Assembly (NCBI RefSeq): GCF_036826855.1
Contig: NZ_CP104578.1
Span: 3,100,001 to 3,164,000, forward strand
From: Streptomyces sp. SJL17-4
Lineage (GTDB): Bacteria; Actinomycetota; Actinomycetes; Streptomycetales; Streptomycetaceae
Direction: 5' to 3'
DNA: 64,000 nt
Shown: positions 43,600 through 50,401 of the stretch, in pieces
Numbering within the stretch: the first letter of the stretch is position 1
How the letters are laid out: each line of letters opens with the position of its first letter
Position numbers and translations under genes: made by a program
The notes under the pieces: generated by a model
What the model was told of the DNA's origin: nothing
The model's database searches: none
The model's input: the letters and a program-made list of their open reading frames with translations, nothing else

Positions 43600-43673
43600 G
43601 CGGGGCGACCGGATTCGAACCGGCGTCCTCCGAGATGCCATCGCGGCGCATTACCTCTGTGCTACGACCCCGC
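43600..43673 (-). tRNA. tRNA-like gene, anticodon GGC (Ala-like), odd acceptor stem
   Basis: The minus strand has a good A box (TAGCACAGAGG) and perfect B box (GGTTCGAATCC). The anticodon arm CCGCG-ATGGCAT-CTCGG gives anticodon GGC with U33 and A37, but one mismatch. The acceptor GCGGGGT/GCCCCGC forms only with a bulged C before the T stem, position 8 is not U, and the D stem is weak. No CCA is encoded. It is either a degenerate tRNA-Ala or a specialised tRNA-like RNA. Confidence 0.6.
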
Positions 43674-43683
43674 CCTTGGGACG

Positions 43684-43689
43684 ATCTTA
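43684..43689 (-). promoter_or_regulatory. -10-like hexamer of the tRNA-like gene
   Basis: Minus-strand TAAGAT, about 10 nt before the 5' end of the tRNA-like sequence; it suggests that the RNA is transcribed. Confidence 0.4.
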
Positions 43690-43753
43690 ACGGGGCAGAG
43701 GTGCGGGGACGAGGGGTTTCTGGGGTGGGCCGACTGTGGGGGTGCGGGTGCGG

Positions 43754-43887
43754 CCGCCCTCTTTCCGAGTGTGGCGTCCTCCACCACCGCGTCAAGGGCG
43801 CTCCTTCGTCGCGTCGGCTTCGCCGATTCCGCTTCGCTCCACCCTTGACCCGGCGGCGGAGGCCGCCTTTTCACACTCGGAGGGCGG
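43754..43887 (+). mobile_element. TIR-bounded 134-bp unit (MITE-like), left copy
   Basis: Starts CCGCCCTCTTTCCGAGTGT and ends ACACTCGGAGGGCGG, which are inverted versions of each other apart from a 3-base insertion. The unit recurs inverted at 44494-44625. It has no ORF. Mobility is inferred, and no clear target duplication is visible. Confidence 0.5.
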
Positions 43888-44144
43888 CCGAGGGCCGGGG
43901 CCACGCGGGGGCCTCGGGGGTGGTTGCGCGTCGTGGGCGGCGTGGGGCTTGTGGGTGGGGTGCGAGGCCGGGCATCGGTTGCGGTGGGTTTGGCTGTGCC
44001 GGTGAGCGGGTGGGGCTTGGTTCGTTGCTCGGGCCGGTGGGTGAAGTCCGGTGGGTTGGGGGTGCGCGGTTGTTGAATGGGGCGGCCCGGCTTGGCTTGG
44101 CGGGTTGCGGCCGGCGGTTGGTTGGGATTCAGGCCCCGCTGGTC
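43754..44144 (+). repeat. Left arm of an 870-bp imperfect palindrome
   Basis: Conserved blocks in this arm recur inverted and in the same order in 44291-44625. Among them are a 26-bp identical block at 44060-44085 (partner 44349-44374), a 17-bp block at 44128-44144 (partner 44291-44307) and 16-bp blocks at 43754-43769 and 43789-43804. No convincing ORF is present. Confidence 0.85.
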
Positions 44145-44290
44145 TGTGTGGGTGGGTGGTTCGGCGGTGGCGGTGAGAGTTTCTTGCACTTTCATCGCCC
44201 GATAAGGGCGATTCACCCCCAATGAGGCTTAATCTGGGGCCTGCTACTTCGAGAAGTGCAGAGTTACTCACGCCCCCACCCACCGGGAAT
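44145..44290. other. Central spacer of the palindrome
   Basis: Contains the local hairpin ATCGCCC-GATAA-GGGCGAT (44194-44212). Diverged matches such as GTGAGAGTTTCTTGCACTT continue the dyad almost to the centre. No gene recognised. Confidence 0.6.
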
Positions 44291-44625
44291 GACCAGCGGG
44301 GCCTGAAGCCCCGCTCCGATCGGCATTCCGACGCTAAGCGTCGCCCCGCCGCCCCATTCAACAACCGCGCACCCGAACCGGCCGACGGAAGCCCATCCCC
44401 CTCGGCCGCGAACCAAGCCCCCACCCACCGGCCGGCACACGCCCTCCCGCCCCGGCCGCTGCCCGGGCCGTACGCGTGACCCCGTCCCCTGGACCGCCCT
44501 CCGAGAGTGTTTTCGCTCCTGGAGGTGGTGGGTCAAGGGTGGCCGAAGGCCATCGCGCAGCGACGCGACCGCAGGGAGCGCCCTTGACGCACCACCGGAA
44601 GGAGCGACTCTCGGAAAGAGGGCGG
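44291..44625 (-). repeat. Right arm of the 870-bp imperfect palindrome
   Basis: Inverted homologue of 43754-44144. Matching blocks keep their order, and their coordinate sums drift only from 88379 to 88435, showing two full-length diverged copies rather than chance dyads. Confidence 0.85.
44494..44625 (-). mobile_element. TIR-bounded 132-bp unit (MITE-like), right copy
   Basis: Inverted copy of 43754-43887. On the minus strand it begins CCGCCCTCTTTCCGAGAGT and ends ACACTCTCGGAGGGCGG, sharing the internal GCGTCAAGGGCGCTCC and CCACCCTTGACCC. No ORF. Confidence 0.5.
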
Positions 44626-44712
44626 TCCCACCCGACACTCGCGTACCCGGCCCACCCCTAGGACCCCAAGCCCCCCGCCACCCGCCGGGCGTCCCCGGCG
44701 GGTGGCGGTACG

Positions 44713-45243
44713 TCAGACCTGCCAGTACTTACGGATGTACCCCGTCAGCGTGGCGCTGGCGTGGTCGTGGTCCAGCAGGTTGACCTTGGCGCTCATCGTG
44801 CCGCCACCGGTCGAGTCCTCGAAGTTCCCTTCGCCCCGCAGGATCTTGAACGTCCCGGACGGGTAGACCATCGTGTCCGACGTCAGCGGCGCGGAGAGCT
44901 CGTAGCTGATGTAGAGCTTGTCACCGTCGCTCTCCGTCATCGTCGCCGTCCCCTTGATGTCGTACTTGCCCGGGACGGTCGCGGTGCACGCCACCTCGTC
45001 CTGCGCCCAGGCAGCACCGCTGACCGGCGCCCCTCCGGCGGTCCCCGTCCCGACCACCTTGTAGCCGTTACAGCCCACGGTGTCCGGGTGCGTGGTCGCA
45101 ACCACGCCGAAGTTCACGCTGATGGTGACCGTGGGCGGGTTCTCGATAGCGAACGACGTGCCCGCCATCCCGCCGAAAATCATTGCCGATGCGGCTCCCA
45201 CGCCCGATATGCGCGCAGCCCAACGACGAGCAGTTCCTGCCAT
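44713..45243 (-). CDS. Secreted hypothetical protein
   Basis: A 176-residue exported protein. The signal peptide (ARRWAARISGVGAASAMIFG) is likely cleaved after Ala32 (TSFA-IEN). The mature part is beta-rich (TVTISVNFGVV, YKVVGTGTAGG, LYISYELSAPL), with two Cys (VGCNGY, EVACTA) that could form a disulfide. I recognise no family. ATG 45243 follows GGGGGATG. Upstream, a T-rich patch (45335-45365) is unusual for this genome and may hold its promoter. Confidence 0.68.
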   Translation of the reverse strand: MAGTARRWAARISGVGAASAMIFGGMAGTSFAIENPPTVTISVNFGVVATTHPDTVGCNGYKVVGTGTAGGAPVSGAAWAQDEVACTATVPGKYDIKGTATMTESDGDKLYISYELSAPLTSDTMVYPSGTFKILRGEGNFEDSTGGGTMSAKVNLLDHDHASATLTGYIRKYWQV

Positions 45244-45464
45244 TTCATCCCCCGGATGTGATGCGGACTTTGTCCAACGAGGCCTGTGTGCAGGCCTGTT
45301 GTGAACAGTTTCCCGGTCCGGGGGCTCCTCCGTCGAGCTTTTAGGACTTTTTTCTGATTTTCAGTTTGGGATCCGGAATTAACCGTTCGTTCGCGCGAAC
45401 TGCCCTACGCGAGTCGTTGCGCGCCTCCCACCGGCTCCCGGACGCCCGGCGGCAGAATGCGGCC

Positions 45465-45830
45465 ATGCCGCTGACCGCAGACATCCTCGTCGCCCTCGTC
45501 GCCCTGCTGCACGCCTACATCCTGGTGATGGAGATGTTCCTGTGGGAGAAGGAGACCGGCCGTCGCTTCTCCGGCTTCGACGCGAAGATGGCGCGCGACA
45601 CGGCCGCCATGGCCGCCAACCAAGGGCTCTACAACGGCTTCCTCGCCGCCGGGCTCGTCTGGGGCCTCATCGCCGACGACCCGACCGCCTTCCGCGTCCG
45701 GGTCTTCTTCCTGTCCTGCGTCGTCATCGCCGGCCTGTACGGCGCCGCCACGGCCAACCGCCGCATCCTCTTCGCCCAGGCCCTCCCCGGCGCGCTCGCC
45801 CTCTCCGCCGTCCTCGTCGCCCACTACTGA
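45465..45830 (+). CDS. DUF1304 membrane protein
   Basis: A 121-residue protein with four hydrophobic helices (ILVALVALLHAYILVMEMF, LYNGFLAAGLVWGLIA, VFFLSCVVIAGLYGAA, LPGALALSAVLVAHY) and the conserved MFLWEKETGRRFSGF loop of DUF1304. Function unknown. It starts at ATG 45465, 6 nt after CAGAAT, without a ribosome site, so it may be leaderless. Confidence 0.83.
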   Translation: MPLTADILVALVALLHAYILVMEMFLWEKETGRRFSGFDAKMARDTAAMAANQGLYNGFLAAGLVWGLIADDPTAFRVRVFFLSCVVIAGLYGAATANRRILFAQALPGALALSAVLVAHY

Positions 45831-45920
45831 GACGTCCACTCGAGGCAGGCGCCGCCCTCGCCGCCGCTGATGCCGGGTTGCCCTCGATCGCCATCGGCGA
45901 CCCCCTACGAAAGGCTCGCG

Positions 45921-46145
45921 ATGCACACCCCTCACGGCCCGGGCGCCTTCGTCGCCCATACGGGCACCGACGTCTACGGTCCCGGCAAGGTCATCGCCGT
46001 GGACGGCGCCCACCGACGGGTGCGGTTCACGCACTTCGTGGCGACGATCCACGCCTCCGACCTGCGGGCCGCCTCCCCCGCCGAGACCCGGGAGATCCAG
46101 GCCTGGCTGCGGGCCAAGCAGCAGCGGTACGGGGGCGAGTGGTGA
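45921..46145 (+). CDS. Small hypothetical protein
   Basis: A 74-residue soluble protein starting at ATG 45921 behind AAAGG. The segment GPGAFVAHTGTDVYGPGKVIAV resembles the small SH3-like or DUF3553-type beta folds, but the match is weak. There is no membrane span. It lies 90 bp after the DUF1304 gene and before a strong hairpin. Confidence 0.55.
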   Translation: MHTPHGPGAFVAHTGTDVYGPGKVIAVDGAHRRVRFTHFVATIHASDLRAASPAETREIQAWLRAKQQRYGGEW

Positions 46146-46167
46146 TCACCACGGCCTCCCCGCCACG

Positions 46168-46209
46168 CCCCGAGCCCCCGGCCGACGGTCGTCGGGCGGG
46201 GGCTCGGGG
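46168..46209. terminator. Bidirectional terminator
   Basis: CCCCGAGCCCCCG (46168-46180) pairs with CGGGGGCTCGGGG (46197-46209), with a further CCGAC/GTCGG inside, between convergent genes. Confidence 0.8.
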
Positions 46210-46233
46210 GCAGGGAGCTCGGGCCTTTCGGCT

Positions 46234-48513
46234 CTACTGGTTCAGGTCGATCGTCTTGGTACGTTCGCCCTTGGTCTTGCCGAGGAGCGCCTCGCCCATC
46301 ACGGAGGCCACGTCCTCGGGCGAGACCTCCTGCTTGGTGCCGTCGGCCTTGGTGATCATGATGCCCTTGAAGGCGCCGTCGAGGAGACGCTCGATCGCCT
46401 TCGTGTCGTAGACCGCGACCAGACGGCCGTCGGTGGCCTTCATGGAGATGATCTGCGGCAGCGAACGCGCGGGCCCGAACTGGATCTCCTTGCCGCCCGC
46501 CCTGATGGTGATGCGGTCGGACATGGCGGGAGTCGCGAACTCCTTCATCGCCCGGTCCAGTTCGGCCTTGCCGACGCTCGGCTGCCGGGTGGTGACCGGC
46601 AGCTCGACCAGCTTGCTCTGGCCGGTCTCCACCTGGGCGCGGAAGGCGTCGCGGACGGAGATCATCGAGCGCTGGACGTCGAGGCTCTTGCCGGGCTTGC
46701 CCTCGACGGGCGTCACCTTGTTCGGGGCGAACAGGATCGTGCCCTCGGTCGCCGAGCCGGACGTGCCGGCGAGGTCGGCGAGGGTGACGGCGAGCTTCTC
46801 CTCGTCGACCGGGAAGACCGGCCTGGCGACGCGTTCGCCGCCGAAGAGGGAGCCGATGACCGAGACGGGGTTGTAGTCGCTGCCCGCGGCGGCGCGGACG
46901 GTCTCCACGCTGTCGAGCGCCAGGCCCGCCTTGTCCGGCGGGAGCTGGACCTTCTTGCCGCCGACGCCGAGCTGGAGCGGTGTCCCGGCGCGCTTGCCGA
47001 GGGCCGCGTCCAGCTTGTTGACGGCCTCCTCCTTCGTACCGCCGCCGATGTCCACGCCGAGGACCGTGGTCCCCTTCGGGACGTCGGAGTGGTTGAGGAG
47101 CAGCCCGGCGCCGTAGGCGACGCCGGCGATGCCGAGGAGCCCGGCGGCGACGAGGACCAGCTTGGAGCGGCCCTTCTTCGCCGGGGCGGCGCGGTTGGGA
47201 GCGGGGGCGGGGCGCGGCGCGGGGGCCGGGGTCGCCTGCTCCTCGATGCGGGGGGTGAGGTTCGGGCGGGCCGCCTTCGGCGGGACGACCGGGATGCCGC
47301 TGGTGAGGGTGTCGCCGGAGACGTGGCCGTTGCCACCGCCGTCGGCGGGCCGTCCCGGTCCGCGCTTTCCGCCGGGGCCGCCCGGTCCGCCCCGGCCGGG
47401 GGTGGTCGGCGCGGGTGCCTGCGGGGTGAGGATCGCGGTGTCGTCGGACATGCGGGGAGCGCCGCCGGGCGCTCCGCCGGGGAACGGGGAGGCCGCGCCC
47501 TGTCCCGGTCCGCCGGGTCCGGAGGGTCCTGCGAGGCCTGCCAGGCCGGCCAGTCCGCCCTGGCCGGCGGGCGGGCCGCCCAGCGACGCGGTGCCCGTGA
47601 CCGGGCCCGTCGTGGGGCCGGTCGGCGCGGCGGGGCCGGGGTACGCGGGCGTGCCGCCGGCCGGCGTGCCCGTGTACATCGGGGTTCCGGCGGCGGGAGT
47701 GCCGTCGTAGAGCGGGTTTCCGGCGCCCGGGTGGGCGGCGCCGGGGGTGCCGTCGTACATCGGGGTCCCCCCGGTGGGGGGCCCGTCGTACATCGGGGTC
47801 CCGCCGGCCGGCGTGCCCGTGTACATGGGGGTGCCGCCCGCGGGCGTGCCCGGGTACATCGGCGTGCCGCCCGCGGGCGTGCCGCCGTCGTACAGGGGGT
47901 TGCCTCCGGCGGGCCTGCCCTGGAGCGGGCGGCTCGACGGGGTGGTGCCGACCGTCGGGACGCCGGAGGTCGCGGAGCCCGCGAAGCCGGTGCCCCGGTC
48001 GTCCGGTCCGGTGGTGCCCGGAGCGGGCTTCGGGGTCGGGGTGGGTGCCGGGGGCGGCGTGGGCTCGGGGGCGGGGCTCGGGGGCGCCGCCTTGCGGGGC
48101 GCGAACCAGTCGCTCGTCTCCTTCGCCTTCGGCGTCTCCTCGGCCTGCGGCGGCTCCGGGGCCGCCGTCGGCTCGGGCTCCGGCTCCGCGGCGGGAGCGG
48201 GTGCCGGTGCTGGCTTCGCGGTGGCCGGCGACGCCGTGGGCGACTCGTTGACCGTGGTGCGGACCACGACCGGCGGGATCGGACGCGAACCCGGGATGTT
48301 GATCCGGATCCGGGTCGTCAGCGTCGTCTCGGTCTTGGGCTCCTCCGGCGGTGCGGGCGCGGCGGCACTCTCCTCCGGCGCGTCCTGCGAGGGGTGGAGC
48401 GACGGATACTGGCGGGATCCGTACGGCGGTGTACCCGAGGGGTACGCGGCTCCACCGCGCCCCTGGGCGCCGGAGGACGAACTGTCAGTCTCTCGACCAG
48501 TTTCACGACTCAA
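46234..48513 (-). CDS. Membrane-anchored YoaR/VanW-type peptidoglycan-binding protein
   Basis: A 759-residue protein. Residues 1-450 are disordered, Pro/Ala/Gly-rich and include repeats of the form GGTPMYPGTPA and GGTPMYTGTPA at about 200-300. A membrane helix (LVLVAAGLLGIAGVAYGAGLLL, about 451-473) leads to an external 286-residue part resembling the putative peptidoglycan-binding (YoaR-like) domain often joined to VanW; VanW itself is absent. The start is TTG 48513 behind GGGAGATCC; no ATG or GTG start is better placed. A cell-wall role is inferred. Confidence 0.75.
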   Translation of the reverse strand: MSRETGRETDSSSSGAQGRGGAAYPSGTPPYGSRQYPSLHPSQDAPEESAAAPAPPEEPKTETTLTTRIRINIPGSRPIPPVVVRTTVNESPTASPATAKPAPAPAPAAEPEPEPTAAPEPPQAEETPKAKETSDWFAPRKAAPPSPAPEPTPPPAPTPTPKPAPGTTGPDDRGTGFAGSATSGVPTVGTTPSSRPLQGRPAGGNPLYDGGTPAGGTPMYPGTPAGGTPMYTGTPAGGTPMYDGPPTGGTPMYDGTPGAAHPGAGNPLYDGTPAAGTPMYTGTPAGGTPAYPGPAAPTGPTTGPVTGTASLGGPPAGQGGLAGLAGLAGPSGPGGPGQGAASPFPGGAPGGAPRMSDDTAILTPQAPAPTTPGRGGPGGPGGKRGPGRPADGGGNGHVSGDTLTSGIPVVPPKAARPNLTPRIEEQATPAPAPRPAPAPNRAAPAKKGRSKLVLVAAGLLGIAGVAYGAGLLLNHSDVPKGTTVLGVDIGGGTKEEAVNKLDAALGKRAGTPLQLGVGGKKVQLPPDKAGLALDSVETVRAAAGSDYNPVSVIGSLFGGERVARPVFPVDEEKLAVTLADLAGTSGSATEGTILFAPNKVTPVEGKPGKSLDVQRSMISVRDAFRAQVETGQSKLVELPVTTRQPSVGKAELDRAMKEFATPAMSDRITIRAGGKEIQFGPARSLPQIISMKATDGRLVAVYDTKAIERLLDGAFKGIMITKADGTKQEVSPEDVASVMGEALLGKTKGERTKTIDLNQ

Positions 48514-48688
48514 AGCAGGATCTCCCGGTTGGCTCCACCGCCCGCTCTTGCTGATGCTCGTATGACCCGGGCGGTTCGGCGGCGCGCACCACCATACTGG
48601 GCGCCGCCGTCGCATAGCCGACCCGTGGGTGACTGACGACGGTCAATCCGGCCGAAGTCAGGGCGTCTGCGGACTCAAGTCGTCCTGT

Positions 48689-49105
48689 TCACGGGATCGG
48701 TCGGGGCACTCGGGCCAGCGTGGTGCACATCACAGCGATCGCCATGCCTCCGAAGAGGAAGAGCAGCTCGCCGACGCCTCCGCCGAACGCCCCGTCGCCC
48801 TCCGGGCGTCCGAGGCTGAGCAGGATGACGGCGACGAGCCAGCCGACCGCGCCCGCGACGACGCCGACCTGGTTCTCGGTGGCTCGCAGTCCTCCGTAGA
48901 AGAGGGCGGCGGTCGCAAGGAGGGCGAGGACCAAGCCGCCGGGGAGCCAGGCGGCTTGGACGAGGGCGCCCGCGATGCCGACGAGGGCGCCGAGGACGGC
49001 CAGGCCCGCGTACCAGGCGAATCGGGCGTTACGGGAGACGGTGGACGCGGTGCGCGTGGTCGGCGCGGTGGGCTTCGCCGGCGTCGCGGGGGGCTTGGGG
49101 CTCAT
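48689..49105 (-). CDS. DUF6113 family membrane protein
   Basis: A 138-residue protein with a Pro/Thr/Ala-rich N-terminus and four hydrophobic helices ([64 protein letters not shown]). This suits DUF6113, an actinobacterial family beside mshB. ATG 49105 overlaps the mshB stop (ATGA), so translation is coupled. Function unknown, perhaps linked to mycothiol metabolism only by position. Confidence 0.78.
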   Translation of the reverse strand: MSPKPPATPAKPTAPTTRTASTVSRNARFAWYAGLAVLGALVGIAGALVQAAWLPGGLVLALLATAALFYGGLRATENQVGVVAGAVGWLVAVILLSLGRPEGDGAFGGGVGELLFLFGGMAIAVMCTTLARVPRPIP

Positions 49106-49992
49106 GCGGTCACTCCGGCGAAGAGGTCCGTCTCGCGGGTGCCGGCGGGGGCGCCCGGGACGCCTCGTACCAACTCGTAGTACTCGGTGGTGAAGATCGG
49201 CTGGCCGAGGTCGTTCGAGAGGGCGAAGAACGGGCCGTCGACCGCGACTTGGGTGGCGTGCGCGGCCATCGCGGCGCTCTTGCGGGCCGTGTGCTCCGGT
49301 CCCGCGTCGATCTCGGCGGTGATCCGGTCCTCGTCGACGACGCCGGGGACGTCGTCGATCGCGGCGGCGGCGGGGAAGGCGGAGCCCTCGGCGCGCAGCC
49401 GGGCGAAGCCGGCCTCGGCGACCGGGCGCGGAACCCGGTTCCAGTAGATCTTGGCGATCGTGTGGGCCGGTCCCAGGTCGGGGCGGTAGGCCGGGTCGGC
49501 GGCCAGTTCCGCGGCGCGCATGGCGACCCGGTGGGCCTGGATGTGGTCCGGGTGTCCGTAGCCGCCGTCGGGGTCGTAGGTGACGAGGACCTGCGGGCGG
49601 GTCTCCCTGATCACCTCGACGAGGTACGGGGCGGCGGTGTCGACGTCCGTGTTCCAGAAGGCGTTGGCCCGCTTGTTCTGCTCGACGCCCATCATTCCGG
49701 AGTCGCGGAAGCGCCCGGGGCCGCCGAGGAACCGGTGGTCGGTGACGCCGAGCTCGGCCATCGCGGCGGCGAGTTCGCCGACCCGGTGCGGGCCGAGCCG
49801 GTCGTCCCGGTCGGGGGCCAGGTGGGCGAGTTCGGGCGGGATGACCTCGCCCTCCTCGCCGAGCGTGCAGGTGACCAGGGTGACGAGGGCGCCCTCGGCC
49901 GCGTACCTGGCCATGGTGGCGCCGTTGTTGATCGACTCGTCGTCCGGGTGCGCGTGCACGAGCAGCAGACGGCGGGCGGGGAGATCGGACAT
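49102..49992 (-). CDS. mshB: Mycothiol N-acetyl-GlcNAc-Ins deacetylase MshB
   Basis: A 296-residue zinc deacetylase (LmbE/PIG-L family) acting on GlcNAc-Ins in mycothiol synthesis. The zinc motif HAHPDDE (13-19) and GYGHPDH (144-150) are intact, and the segment [17 protein letters not shown] is characteristic of MshB rather than the mycothiol amidase Mca. It starts at ATG 49992. It marks the organism as a mycothiol-producing actinobacterium. The DUF6113 gene overlaps its end. Confidence 0.93.
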   Translation of the reverse strand: MSDLPARRLLLVHAHPDDESINNGATMARYAAEGALVTLVTCTLGEEGEVIPPELAHLAPDRDDRLGPHRVGELAAAMAELGVTDHRFLGGPGRFRDSGMMGVEQNKRANAFWNTDVDTAAPYLVEVIRETRPQVLVTYDPDGGYGHPDHIQAHRVAMRAAELAADPAYRPDLGPAHTIAKIYWNRVPRPVAEAGFARLRAEGSAFPAAAAIDDVPGVVDEDRITAEIDAGPEHTARKSAAMAAHATQVAVDGPFFALSNDLGQPIFTTEYYELVRGVPGAPAGTRETDLFAGVTA

Positions 49993-50026
49993 GTCCCCAC
50001 CCTACGAGGTCGGCGCGCGGGGGCGC

Positions 50027-50236
50027 TCAGAACTTGAGGCCGCCGACCATGTTCGCCACGTTCGTGGTGAGGGTGCTGATGGACGGGGCGATGGACGAGC
50101 TCGCCAGGTAGAAGCCCAGGAGCGCGCTGACCGCCGCGTGGCCGGCCTTCAGTCCGGATTTCCGGATCAGAAGGAAGACGACGATCGCCAGCAGCACCAC
50201 CACGGAGATCGAGAGTGCCACGGCGGTCACCTCCAC
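50027..50236 (-). CDS. Small membrane protein
   Basis: A 69-residue protein starting at GTG 50236 (or GTG 50230). The hydrophobic helix AVALSISVVVLLAIVVFLLIR is followed by a basic turn (RKSGLK) and a second moderately hydrophobic helix (AAVSALLGFYLASSSI). No family recognised. It lies just upstream of mshB on the same strand, so the two may be co-transcribed. Confidence 0.6.
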   Translation of the reverse strand: MEVTAVALSISVVVLLAIVVFLLIRKSGLKAGHAAVSALLGFYLASSSIAPSISTLTTNVANMVGGLKF

Positions 50237-50321
50237 ACTTCTTCGGTCGGATATTCGAGTGGTTCGGTCGATCAGCATGTGCCAGGGGGCAGGCCCGTCG
50301 GATGCATACCCACCTAGCGCT

Positions 50322-50340
50322 ACGGATCATAACTATCCGT
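50322..50340. promoter_or_regulatory. Candidate operator upstream of the S9 peptidase gene
   Basis: ACGGAT-CATAACT-ATCCGT, a 6-bp dyad with 7-bp spacing in the divergent region. Confidence 0.3.
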
Positions 50341-50388
50341 GCCGCCGCATCGATCGGCGGACGGAGGCACGAGGGGGGCGCACAGCGC

Positions 50389-50394
50389 TAGTTT
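50389..50394 (+). promoter_or_regulatory. -10-like hexamer of the S9 peptidase gene (leaderless)
   Basis: TAGTTT, 7 nt before ATG 50402. Confidence 0.4.
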
Positions 50395-50401
50395 CAGCCG
50401 C

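Noticed and set aside
43600..43760. tRNA-like gene as an integration site (att) for a mobile island
   Set aside because: The palindrome lies on the 5' side of the tRNA-like gene, no integrase is present and no repeated tRNA 3' end was found.
43635..44225. Open frames of 190-200 codons inside the palindrome on both strands
   Set aside because: Their translations are Gly/Arg- or Pro/Thr-rich without motifs, they lack ribosome sites, and the two arms conserve bases rather than a reading frame.
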